64,000 nucleotides of DNA from Nemertoderma westbladi (lineage: Eukaryota > Xenacoelomorpha > Nemertodermatida > Nemertodermatidae). This document shows positions 20,217 to 31,086 of this stretch, piece after piece; position 1 is the first letter of the stretch; every line of letters starts with the position of its first letter. The translations under genes and the position numbers were made by a program. The notes under the pieces are model-generated. The model ran no database searches, was not told the origin of the DNA, and saw nothing but the letters and a program-made list of their open reading frames with translations. The stretch is from positions 1 to 64,000 of the forward strand of contig JAUCBJ010000075.1 of assembly GCA_032718475.1 (NCBI GenBank), written 5' to 3'.

Positions 20217-21102
20217 GGGCGATAGTGTCCATGATTAATGTTTGTGCCCTTGATTGATATCTGTCCCTCGTTTATTGTTTGTGTCCCTCATTAATGTTTG
20301 TGTATCTCATTAATGTTTGTGTCCCTCATTAATGTTTGTGTCCCTCATTAATGTTTGTGTCCCTTATTAATGTTTGTGTACCGCATTAATGTTTGTGTCC
20401 CTCATTAATGTTTGTGTCCCTCATTACTGTTTGTGTACCTCATTGTGTCCTTCATTAATGTTTGTGTACCTCATTAATATTTATGTCCCTCATTAATGTT
20501 TATGTCCCTCATTAATGTTTGTGTCCCTCATTAATGTTTGTGTCCCTCCTTAATGTTTGTGTACCTCATTAATGTTTGTGTCCCTCATTAATGTTTATGT
20601 CCCTCATTAATATTTTTGTCCCTCATTAATGTTTGTGTACCTCATTAATATTTATGTCCCTCATTAATGTTTATGTCCCTCATTAATGTTTTTGTCCCTC
20701 ATTATGTATTTGTGTCCCTCATTAATGTTTGTGTACCTCATTAATGTTTGTGTCCCTCATTAATGTGTGTGTACCTCATTAATGTTTGTGCATGCCCCTT
20801 GAATCCATCTTTAATGTTTGTGTACCTCATTAATGTTTGCGTCCCTCATTAATATTTGTGTCCCTCATTAATGTTTGTGTCCCTCATTATTGTTTGTGTC
20901 CCTCATAAATGTGTGTGTACCTCATTAATGTTTGTGTCCCTCATTACTGTTTGTGTACCTCATTGTGTCCTTCATTAATGTTTGTGTACCTCATTAATAT
21001 TTATGTCCCTCATTAATGTTTATGTCCCTCATTAATGTTTGTGTCCCTCATTAATATTTGTGTCCCTCATTAATGTTTGTGTCCCACATTAATGTTTGTG
21101 TC
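20217..21102 (+). repeat. 19-bp satellite array (TTAATGTTTGTGTCCCTCA)
   Basis: About 45 copies of a 19-bp unit with variants at CCC/ACC and GTTTG/GTTTA. E1 is inserted into it: the array ends with GTGTC at 21098-21102 and resumes with GTGTC at 32245, continuing to about 32400. Opposite-orientation copies lie at 19553-19672. Confidence 0.95.
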
Positions 21103-22260
21103 TGTTCGCGCTTTTAGACCTTAGGCAGTTTAACCCGCCTAATTTAGTTGTCTTTTAGTTTGTAAATCGACTTTAGCCTACGACGAGTATTTGATACACT
21201 ACATTAGCCGAAGCCAGCCTATGCGCGATCATTCACCCGCTGGATATACCCGGGAGACTGGATTCGGGGGCTCTGACCTTATTGCGGTGTAGGCCTACTG
21301 TATTATTCGATTGATCGTTAATATATAATCTCTGACAATATTATTCACTTTCGGGAAATATTAACAGTTCCTTTAGGACGTGGCGCTCTAAATATATAAA
21401 CAGAGCTATGACTTACACTAAACACAACGGGATGGCTTATGATTCACGTATAAGGCGCATTCTTTAGGAGATGCTTTGTTATCTGTCCCAATCATGCACA
21501 CTATCGGTACCGCACAATACTGCACACTGATCTGCCGACCTTTACTAATTTTAGTCACATATAAAGAGAATAGTAATTGACCCATGTAGTGCCTATGAAA
21601 TAGCATTAGATTCACTCCAAAACCAATATCATATAAGTCGCAATTGCTATATGTAACCGGTCTCTTACCTTCAGTATATCAAGAAGATGGGGTTTTATAT
21701 TTATTTATCGATATTATCCAAATATAACGATATTCCATCAACAGATACAATTAATAACCGACAGTAAATAGCAGTAAAATAATGCGGTGTGTATATAATG
21801 CAGTTGACAGGCAGGATAACAGTTATACATTCCGGTAATCAAAGCCATTCTAATGTTTTGGCTAAAGTCTGAAACAGAATAATTCCATAGCCGATGTTCA
21901 TGGCATCAGGAAAACCAACACACTGAAACCTGTGGGCTGTTGTAGGCAGCTTTCAACACAAAGAGAAATAGCTCTCATTGGCAGAACTCCAGATTCTATA
22001 GGTTCCACGAACGTCTAAATGCCAAACCTCCCTAGCCTTTGCAGCCCATAGCCAACACAAGGCTAAATCGCTCTGATTGGTCGATCATTGTTCTGATTGG
22101 TTAATCGAACAGAACAAAGAGGCCATACGTACAGCAAATCGGCCAATCAGCCAGCAGAATGCATCACTCGAGCAAGGCAGTTTTAGAGTATTTGAGCGCA
22201 TTGAGGGAAAACTGGATTGCGGAGAAAAAGGGCCAGTTACATCCTGCAAAAGCTTTTACA
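21103..22260 (-). repeat. E1 3' LTR
   Basis: 1,158 bp, TG...CA ends. It differs from the 5' LTR at about six positions (for example TATCGG versus TACCGG near 21506). The sequence just inside is a short purine-rich TCTGGGAGCGG on the minus strand, the candidate polypurine primer, and it is identical in E2. Confidence 0.95.
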
Positions 22261-22289
22261 CCGCTCCCAGAAAATGGGATTTAATTCTA

Positions 22290-23700
22290 TAAAATATAAA
22301 AAATCACAGTTTCTAAAATATAAAAATACTCTAAACAGTTAGTCTTTCTTGCGCGGACGGCGTTTATGCAGTTTTTTGAGGCTAGCGAGAGTCCTTTTCT
22401 CTTTGGGGCGAGCCACTTTACTAGGAGGGCTATAACTCCTGGGCGAAGGGTGCAATACAATTGCATCAGAAGGTTAGGGTTACGGTCGGTGTCTCGTCCA
22501 TTTCGATATGCTTCTCCTCGAGCTGATTTTCCTCCGCTTGTCATTGGATGTGTCCGTCCAAAAATTCTCGCGGAGAATAGGGTCGTCCAAGTTCGATAAC
22601 TTCTTAGAGATTCTGGATTTCCCGATCGAACTGAGATAAAGTTACTTTGTTTACCGCTTGGACCTGCTAGTGCAATTTACGTTTATCTGAACAAGCGTAG
22701 GTTCCTTTTCTGATCTTTTGTAGAATAGCGTCTAACGCGCTTGGCACAACGCTCTCCTCCACTCTGATGACAGGTTGTATCGGTGTTAAACCGGGACGAT
22801 GGCAAGGGTCAAACGGCGACATTAAATGTCCGCATCCCAATCCGGCTAGGTAGGATGGGCTAATATCTAGGAAGACCACAACCGGGGTGCAACCGACTAA
22901 CTGTTCAGGTAACACTAGATCTTTGAACAGTGAGTACAGTTCGGGAGGATCCGTGATACTATTAGGATCAAGAGTCTGAGGTCTAACTAGGGAATGAGGA
23001 GGTCTGACCGAGTATTCCGGAACTCTGATCATAGGTTTATTTAAGGATCGTTTGAATCGAGCGAGCGTAGGTGATACATCGAACAAGTTTCGCTCGAAAC
23101 TCCCGTAAATATAGCGAGTAAAACTGTGTTTAAAGCAACGTCTCCGCGGATGTTTATGTCTTTCCGTTTGTTGGTTGGGTCTTTGGCATTCATCGCAATA
23201 ATACCAAAGACGCACGTATTGTAGGGGAAACGCGGGTGATATTTATTCGGTGTTACAACGTTTCTCTCAAGAATTCCAAATATACGTTAGAGTTACTGCG
23301 TTTATCCGGTTCTTTAACGTCTTCTCTTTCGAGTCGATTTCGAATAGAATTTTCACATTCGATTTTCAGTTTATCGTTCCGACTCCGCTGGGTAGGATAC
23401 TCAAAACAGTACCATTTCCCTTTCGGTGTCGACATCGTCCGTATCGTGTAAATCGATAGAATGACTAGTAGTTAAGAAGTCCATATACATACCATTACGA
23501 TGCGTATAGCGAGCGGTGAATTTTCTATAGTCCAATTCACGCGTAAGTTGCTCCTGGGACATTGGCGGTTCGATATAACGACCATCGTCCTCCGTAGTAG
23601 TTGGACCAGCGTCGCCGCGTATCAAGCTATCAACAAACGCTTGTAAAGGTAGAGTATATCGCTCCCTGATACCAAGATTATCTTCTATCAACTCAGTCAT
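22290..23700 (-). pseudogene. E1 accessory gene 3' of pol (degraded)
   Basis: The gene starts MTELIED at 23700 and is open to 23401, then is shifted by one extra base. It has lost about 175 bp relative to E2 (the part matching 46030-46205) and resumes in another frame from about 23215 to 22667. That second part carries WYYCDEC and RRCFKH, a CxxC/CxxxH pair that could bind zinc, and a Pro-rich RPPHSLVRPQ block. A third partial frame at 22287-22544 also has a counterpart in E2. There is no signal peptide or membrane segment, so nothing supports an envelope. Family unknown. Homology with E2 at protein level shows that the gene belongs to the element family. Confidence 0.7.
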
Positions 23701-25334
23701 ATCTGCTATATGAGTTTATCAATATTATAATGAGTTTATATTTAGGCTAGCGGGCGTCGCTGCCTACCCCTCTCGGCCCCCGGACAGCGCAAGATCCTCA
23801 GCGCTGGTGTACTTTCGCCGATGTGCCTATCGCCAACGTCGTAGCTGCACAACGACCACAACAACCAGCACGAGTCACTCCACCATCCGTCCCAAAGGCT
23901 TAGATATACTTCAGGTTCTTACTGGAGAGTTAGGGCTACTTTCACAATTGCGACTCGCTACTGTAAACACACTTTAGTAGTAACATTCACCCATAAACGC
24001 ACAAATTCCACACAACTGTCACAAACCGCACATATTCGGGCCATTTGTCCTTTAGTCAGTGCCTTCCAGAATGCCATGTTATTATTGGGTATCCTGGGAT
24101 ACTAGCAATGTGCTATTTTATTCCTTATGCTATTTAATGGGGCAAGCTTTCTATTGTTCTTTTAACTCACTTCTAATTCTAGCGTGGTTGTTGCCATGGT
24201 GACATTATGGAAAGCTAGCGGTAGAATTAGGGTAATTCTCATGCATACAGATCTGGGATGCTATTTAATAGTAATTCTTTAATTGTCAATATTCCTCTTT
24301 ATACATGATTTTATGAATTTTATCAGCTATTGACTATATATTGGAGATTCTCGCACACTAATATACTTAATAGGGTGAATCTCCGCTCCCATGATCTATT
24401 AATTTATGGAATTTTGGGAATGTTATAAATTGTATAACATGACAATTTATCAAATTCATTAAAATATGAATTTAAATTTATTCCCGTAAATTTTATTATT
24501 TAATATGAAATAGACACAATTTTATTCCAGAACATGTCTGGGGACTAGGATCCTTGATTCTAGGAAATTGGTCCTTTTAAGAATATCGGTAAGTGCTACG
24601 ATATCTTAATAGACTAGAATTTTAAAGGATCTAAAATTTGACAGATTTTGTAAATATTAATAATTAATATTTAGGATGGGCACCAGTTTATTCCAGAACT
24701 TGTCTGGGGACGTTAACCACTGATTCTAGAATTTTGTCTTTCAAGTATATCGGTGGGTGCCGCGATATCTTAATCGACTAGAATTACAGATGGTTAAAGG
24801 GTTTAACAGATTTATTTGCGTTGTACGCTACTGTTAAAGGGACATCACGCTACTATATGTATTATTTAATATACGGTATGAGAGCAATATCGCATGAAGC
24901 AATGTCAGTGAGAAGAGGCAAGTCGTTTCCAAGGTCTACCCAGAGCTTGGTTTAGCCGAGACACGAGGATCTGAATTTTGCATTCCTAATACTCTACTTA
25001 CCAATAATACTTGAATATAGTAGGAGCTTTATTGTACTTTGATAAGTACGGACATTTCATCTTACTGTAGTCACGTATTTATAATATGATACGGACAGTG
25101 AGGAAAGAGAAAAAGAATTATTTCTCGCCGTCGCACTAAATATAATATACAGGTAATTAAGTAATAAACGCTAATATATATTGCACTAATCTACTAAATA
25201 ATCGCTAAAATAACATTCTACTAAATAAAATTAAAGAAAACGATTATAATAAAATTACATAATAATACATACATAAGATAAAATAATAAAAATAAATATA
25301 AAATAATATAGTCACACACCCACTCCGTATGTTG
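23701..25334 (-). other. E1 post-pol untranslated region
   Basis: Homologous to E2 43950-45582 in inverse orientation. It holds a tandem pair of about 165-bp blocks (TTATTCCAGAAC(A/T)TGTCTGGGG at about 24523 and 24688). It also holds a tiny minus-strand frame starting near 24054 that encodes M-A-R-I-C-A-V-C-D-S-C, conserved in E2 near 45241. No other gene is seen. Confidence 0.6.
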
Positions 25335-28300
25335 TTACGTTATAGAGTCCCTAGATATTTGTTGGATTAGGGAGGTGGTCCTGGGAAGAGTATCTTGCCT
25401 TCCATAGTTTCCGGACAGTTTTCGGTCTCTTTCCAGTAAACATAAACGACCAGCTTGGCGATTGAGTGGTTGTGTTACTTTCTCCGCTCCCTTGGCCTGT
25501 CTAATCTTCGCCGGGGTAAGATGAGGAGGCCATTCATCTTCTTTACTTAGGAAGTCGGGTCCACCTAACCGGTCTGGAGTATCTGTCAGTTCTTGAGGAG
25601 TTGCTCCTCTGGAAGCGATGTCGGCTAGATTAATCGTCTCGGGGCAATGTCTCCATTGATCTACATTGGAGTTAATATCGTCATTATCTGAGGAGTATGG
25701 TGTTCCCTCAGTTGGGTCGTAGTCAACTTCACTGCTCTCCACTTCCCATTCACTTAATTGATATACTTGTTCTTTTGGTAATCTTTCCATAAGAGTTCTA
25801 CGGGAAGGGCCAGTAAAGTACCAACCTACTCTAGTTCTTCCCTCATAGGCTTGTAGTGGTTGCGGTTGAGCAGGCCGTTTCTCCAATGTCTCAAGCGCTT
25901 CATGCGCATTTTGGCCGATGAGTATTTGCACTCCAGGGTAATCTGTGTTGAATCTAGGAATATTAAGCTGCTGGGTGGAATCGTCTTCATCCCAGTTATA
26001 AGGTTCTACTTGGCTGGTAGCGAAGTTCTTTATCGCCACCATTTTTACTGACCTTATACTATGTTCTCCTAGTTCATCCTGGGGGGTGGACAACGCACCT
26101 ACATAATAATCCGCTATTACTGTAGATTTCCAAACCTGCATAATTCCTGACATGTTTAACTTAGTTCGGAACTTGGGTTGTCCAGCAAAGATGTCTTCGG
26201 CTAGTTCTTTGTCGATGAATGTTCCTGTGCTACCGGAGTCAAGGAGGGCATTCACTATATAACTCCTTTTAGGTCCGTGGACCCTTAATTGCACTACAGG
26301 AAATTCACGGATTCCTACATTGGAAGTTGGTGCTTTCCAAGATGGTTGTCGATCAGAAGTAGTTAGGGTGAGCTCGCTGTTTGTGTCTTTTTCATACGTA
26401 AGTGCTCGATACACTGCGGTATTTATCATGTAACAGGATTCATCTTCGTCGGAGAATTCGTCCGTATAGAATCCTTCCATCTCAGAACTTTGGTCAGTGT
26501 CGTTCACATCACTGAATTGGACATGTAGTTCAGACTCACTTACCTGACTCGGGCTGTTTTGATCGAATTCAGTGTGCAACAAGATATGATGTTTTGCGCC
26601 GCACTTTGCACACCTTGCGTCGGAGTAACAGGTTCGCCGTTGGTGTCCTCGTCTGAGGCAATTATAACACAACCACTTATCCCACATGACTTCACGTCTG
26701 TCCTTAAGTGATTTCCTCAGGAATTCATCACACGCACTTAAACGGTGGGGCCCGTCGCACAGCACACATTTTGGTTTGATGTTACTTACCTTACTTTGAG
26801 TAACGTTGTGCACACTCGTTCTTTCTTTGGGCTTTCTTACATGAATTCTCTTAGGAGACGTAGGAGGAGTTTTTCTTACCTGTTCTCTCCTGTCATTGGT
26901 TCGAGACTTGAATTTACTTACGTCCTTAGGCGCTGTGTTGTCATAGTAAGATCTTTCAGTGTCTTTCCCGCTGTCTTCCTCTTGAGAAGCCTGGCTTTCG
27001 CCATCGTCTGTATAACACACTGGTATTACCTTTCTCCTAGAAACGGGTTTCTCACTTACCTTATTTTCCGGTGTCTTCTCTCTGGACTGTTTTAGAAGCT
27101 GTAATTTTACCTCTCCATCTAAGAATGACATGAGATCAGCCATGGCAGGGTCTCTTCGTTGTTGTTCCATCATATATAACACTTTCTTGTCCCAGCGTGT
27201 ACCTACTCCACCCTTGGGCAAAGTAGATGCTAAGGCTCCTACAACCATAGAATTCTGGTATTCATGAGACTTACCTAACCAATCTAGTTGTCTACAGATC
27301 TCTTGAATCTCGTCGGAAAACTCTATAATCCCGCTGCTAAGAAACTTTCGGGGCGCCATTAATTTCGCATATAAATACCTAGCTATGTTAGTCCTATTAC
27401 CATACCTGATGTTTAGTGTATCCCAAACTTGTCTTAATCCATCTGGATGTCCAATAAACTTTAACGCCATTAACTTGGGAGATCCTTCCAAGCACTCGAT
27501 GAGGAATCTAAGCTTTTCTCCATTAGATAACACGGAGTTCTGTATGTTATCTTTGTAATATTCATTAAAAGGTAACCATTTCATCTCATCTCCATTGAAC
27601 TTGACGATCTCTCCCATCTTTACCGCTTGACGGGCTTCGGTTCTAGCCATTTGACGCGTAAAACTTTCTTGGGCCATAGTATTATTTAATATCGAGTTAT
27701 CGGTATATAAATTTCTCGGATTATTATCAAGTCTATATGGAATATCACTGTCAACAGGTTTATAATTACCCTTAATAGGGTTTACTATAGGAGTTTCCAC
27801 TTCGCTAGCAGTATAGATGCGTGTAGGCTCCACACCTTGCGCATGAAATACTTCAGACCTAACAGGTTGACACATTGTTACAGGGGGTGGTGGTATACCC
27901 TTTTGTGTATTTACTAATTTATCGCGTTCTAACGCGATACTTTGCTGCACTTCTTGCAACGCTAACCTACCCTCTCTTACTGCTCCCTTTAACTGCTGAA
28001 CAGTCCCTTCCAACTCCCGGACCTGCTGGGAGGAACATTTACAATGTTCCCTCAGCTGCCCGAGCAGGAGACCCATCTCCCGTCGTCCCTCAGCTACCCA
28101 CTTGACCGCCGAAGAGGGAGTCGCCAACGTAGTAGCGGGCAAGCGAGAGACGACGGGCGATAAATTCTTGATATCTCGCTCGGCGTCCAGGATGGGTTCG
28201 GACTCGGGAACAGTCCTACTGGGCACAGGTAGTTTCGTGCTGTGCAAAGGGAATTTAGAGGTAGGTTCTGGGAGTACAGGTGTCTCTATCACCGAAGGGG

Positions 28301-28808
28301 TGGCTTCGAGAACAGGCCTAATTATTTCAGGCTCATCTACTATAGTAGGGAGTCTTTCTACTGTAATAATTTGGTCTGTGGGTTCTGTACCACAGCGAGT
28401 TCTGTAATACACTGGATAGTCTACACTATCCAGTTGCATTCTCACCTCAGGAGGTAACGTCCGCTTGAGCATCCGTCTACGTCCGCTTGAACGAGATTTA
28501 TTACCTCTACCTTCGGGATCTCTTATATCACCTTCATCGGAGGAGGCAAATCCCTGTCTTCTGGTTTGTTTCTTCAAGTAATCTTGTTTCGCCTGAAGGT
28601 TTTCCAGCTCTAGTTGGGTAGTCGCTTCAGACGCCTTCCGTTCTGCTTCTGCCACTGCCTCTGCCGCTTTTCTTTCCGCTTCTGCCGCTGCTACTTTTCT
28701 TTCCGCTTCTTTTCTGTCTTCTATCCTTTTAAGACACTGTCCAAGTCGAAGACTCATTCTAACACCTTTCAAAAGACTATCTGACAGTGCCCATTTTGTG
28801 TCAGACAT
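25335..28808 (-). CDS. E1 Gag-protease polyprotein with internal in-frame deletions
   Basis: 1,157 codons, starting MSDTK like E2. Order: short N-terminus; Ala/Glu/Lys-rich coiled coil (about residues 30-75); BEL Gag core; CCHC-type knuckles (CYNC...GHQRRTC and CAKCGAKHH, about 695-730); and an aspartic protease with LLDSGSTGTFID (about 850). After the protease, residues match E2 only in patches. There is a jump near 25661-25680 to the DQWRHC block at the end of RNase H, and another near 25471-25481 to the last ~45 residues of integrase. A third deletion near 28730-28765 removes about 370 residues of N-terminal Gag. All three keep the frame. The product would be a structural protein with its own maturation protease and no replication enzymes. 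Confidence 0.9.
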   Translation of the reverse strand: MSDTKWALSDSLLKGVRMSLRLGQCLKRIEDRKEAERKVAAAEAERKAAEAVAEAERKASEATTQLELENLQAKQDYLKKQTRRQGFASSDEGDIRDPEGRGNKSRSSGRRRMLKRTLPPEVRMQLDSVDYPVYYRTRCGTEPTDQIITVERLPTIVDEPEIIRPVLEATPSVIETPVLPEPTSKFPLHSTKLPVPSRTVPESEPILDAERDIKNLSPVVSRLPATTLATPSSAVKWVAEGRREMGLLLGQLREHCKCSSQQVRELEGTVQQLKGAVREGRLALQEVQQSIALERDKLVNTQKGIPPPPVTMCQPVRSEVFHAQGVEPTRIYTASEVETPIVNPIKGNYKPVDSDIPYRLDNNPRNLYTDNSILNNTMAQESFTRQMARTEARQAVKMGEIVKFNGDEMKWLPFNEYYKDNIQNSVLSNGEKLRFLIECLEGSPKLMALKFIGHPDGLRQVWDTLNIRYGNRTNIARYLYAKLMAPRKFLSSGIIEFSDEIQEICRQLDWLGKSHEYQNSMVVGALASTLPKGGVGTRWDKKVLYMMEQQRRDPAMADLMSFLDGEVKLQLLKQSREKTPENKVSEKPVSRRKVIPVCYTDDGESQASQEEDSGKDTERSYYDNTAPKDVSKFKSRTNDRREQVRKTPPTSPKRIHVRKPKERTSVHNVTQSKVSNIKPKCVLCDGPHRLSACDEFLRKSLKDRREVMWDKWLCYNCLRRGHQRRTCYSDARCAKCGAKHHILLHTEFDQNSPSQVSESELHVQFSDVNDTDQSSEMEGFYTDEFSDEDESCYMINTAVYRALTYEKDTNSELTLTTSDRQPSWKAPTSNVGIREFPVVQLRVHGPKRSYIVNALLDSGSTGTFIDKELAEDIFAGQPKFRTKLNMSGIMQVWKSTVIADYYVGALSTPQDELGEHSIRSVKMVAIKNFATSQVEPYNWDEDDSTQQLNIPRFNTDYPGVQILIGQNAHEALETLEKRPAQPQPLQAYEGRTRVGWYFTGPSRRTLMERLPKEQVYQLSEWEVESSEVDYDPTEGTPYSSDNDDINSNVDQWRHCPETINLADIASRGATPQELTDTPDRLGGPDFLSKEDEWPPHLTPAKIRQAKGAEKVTQPLNRQAGRLCLLERDRKLSGNYGRQDTLPRTTSLIQQISRDSIT

Positions 28809-31086
28809 ATTAGATTTGTACAGTTGAATGCCTACTGCTATATTACAGTTAAAGCAAGTCTAGTAATTCAGTATCAACTGTTAGCCTAGTAATTAATTAC
28901 CGATATCGTTACTCTATGTAACGTGATATATATACAATATATTAGAATACCGGTATACACTTACAATATATATAAGTATTATTACAGACTAGGTTTGTCA
29001 CAGAATACCGGTATGTAATTTCAGCACAAATATATATAAATATATAATAGGCCTATCGTGAATACCGGTATACAGCTTACACTTATAGTATATATAAGTA
29101 TAATTATGGACTAGAATTAATTACAGAATACCGGTATAATTTCAGCCTAAATTTATAGAAATAAATATAATAAGTCTATTGTAGATACCGGTATATCAAT
29201 TATTTTAGAATAATTAAATTTCTGAATTTTAGGGGTTACTTGGTTACTTTAACTTACTTTATTACCGTTATTTAAGCAGTACTCCAACTGATATTGAGAC
29301 CTAATTGTTGTATGATAGGCCTACTATTTTATAAATCGGTTTGAGTTGATTTATAATATATATACCCATATAATGGGTTTTGTCAATATTTGAAATAAAT
29401 GTTATTATTTCTGGGAAGGAGTCACTACACAGAAGCTGTGCGCTCTCAGTGAAGTGCTACTTGTTGGACACTAAAACAAATAATTCTAATTTACCTAAGT
29501 TACTTAATACTACAAATTACATACAATTCTGGGTGAGATTATAATCTCTAAATAAACACAAAAATTACACGTACGAATTTTTAGGGTAATTTCACAAGAA
29601 GTCTACAAACCAGCCTAACAAAGGGTTAGATTATCTGGTTATTACAACGGACAGAGTACTACGGTATTTGAAAATAACTAAGCAGTAGTAAATATACTGC
29701 GTTGTCCAGATAGGAAAAATACCACCGTCTGACGACTTATAGCCGTATCGCTATAAGTACTACGTTATGTATCACGGAGTGTTCCTACCTAGAAGTTAAA
29801 TACCGCGGTCTACCAGAACCAACGTGCCTATTAACCACTTTACAACACAAATATACTGCCTACACACTAATTACCTTCGGGAAGCACTGTACACTAAACC
29901 CTAAATTAGGTACAAGTACTTATACAACAAATAATCAGTAGTTAAAATACTTGAACAGCTAAAAGAACCACGGTATCTGCTGGAGTGACCGGGGCACAAA
30001 ATCACCAGTCTTTACCTACGCCAAGCAGCCCTGATGTAGTACCGGGGTTAATTTAACTATAACGGTATATATAACAAGCACAATTTCTGTAGGAATAAAC
30101 TTGGGGGTATGAATGTTGCGAATAATCGCATAAACTCTGAATAATAAATATTACGCTACCCGTACAAACTACCGGTACTCAAACAAAATACAAACCAAAC
30201 GCTGGCAGACTACTATCAAGCCTAAATAAACTACAGTATGTGCAGACTCCGAAATGGTTAGTTAGTACGCGTTCTAACCGAGTAGTACGACTTATTCTTT
30301 CGGGGGGGGGGGGGGGGGGGGGATTTACCTTACAGTACTGGATGCCCCTACTTTCCTAACCGGCACTTTATCGGACATACACTCCACACACACTACAATC
30401 TCTTCAGACCTAACAACAGCCAGACAACAATCTAACCTATAAATTATCTGAATAAGAAATATTACGGTACCTGTACAGACTACACAAACAAAATACAGAC
30501 TAAACGCTGGCAGACTACTATCAAGCCTAAATAAATTACAGTACATGCAGACTCCGAAATGGTTAGTTAGTATGCGTTCTAACCTAGTAGTACGACTTAT
30601 TCTTTCGGGGGGGGATTTACCTTACAGTACTGGATGACCCTACTTTCCTAACCGGCACTTTATCGGACATACACTCTACATGCACTGCAATCCGTTCAGA
30701 CCTATCAACAGTCAGACAACAGTCCAGCCTACAAATTATCTATACGATCTGAGCAGGCTTACACATCTTCTGCTCAATATTAGCCTACAGATAAATAAAA
30801 CTGACAGAAATAAGTAAACCATACAAAGGAATAAGGGGTGATCAATCCCTAATCCCCTAACAGCCTACAATATACAATATATCACAATCGAAATAATACT
30901 AGTACCTTTACTGCTGTAAGTACCGGTTCCGGTGGTTAGGTAGTTAGGCCTACAGGTTACTGGTCGACCGGTACTTCAGCTTTATTGCTTACTGCAATAA
31001 AGAAGCAATAACTGTTACTGTTCTTACCAGAACAATAGTAAACTGTATTTATTGCCTACACTGCAATCAGAGTTCATAACTGTTAT
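28809..31086 (-). other. E1 5' leader
   Basis: Non-coding, homologous to E2 33681-35870. Five copies of the palindrome ATACCGGTAT lie at 28947, 29005, 29062, 29128 and 29185, spaced 57-66 bp. A block of about 305 bp is tandemly duplicated (AGTAGTACGA at 30281 and 30586), with a long G run at about 30302-30322 in one copy only. No TGG-type primer binding site is obvious next to the 5' LTR; the first leader bases are ATAACAGTTATG. Confidence 0.6.
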
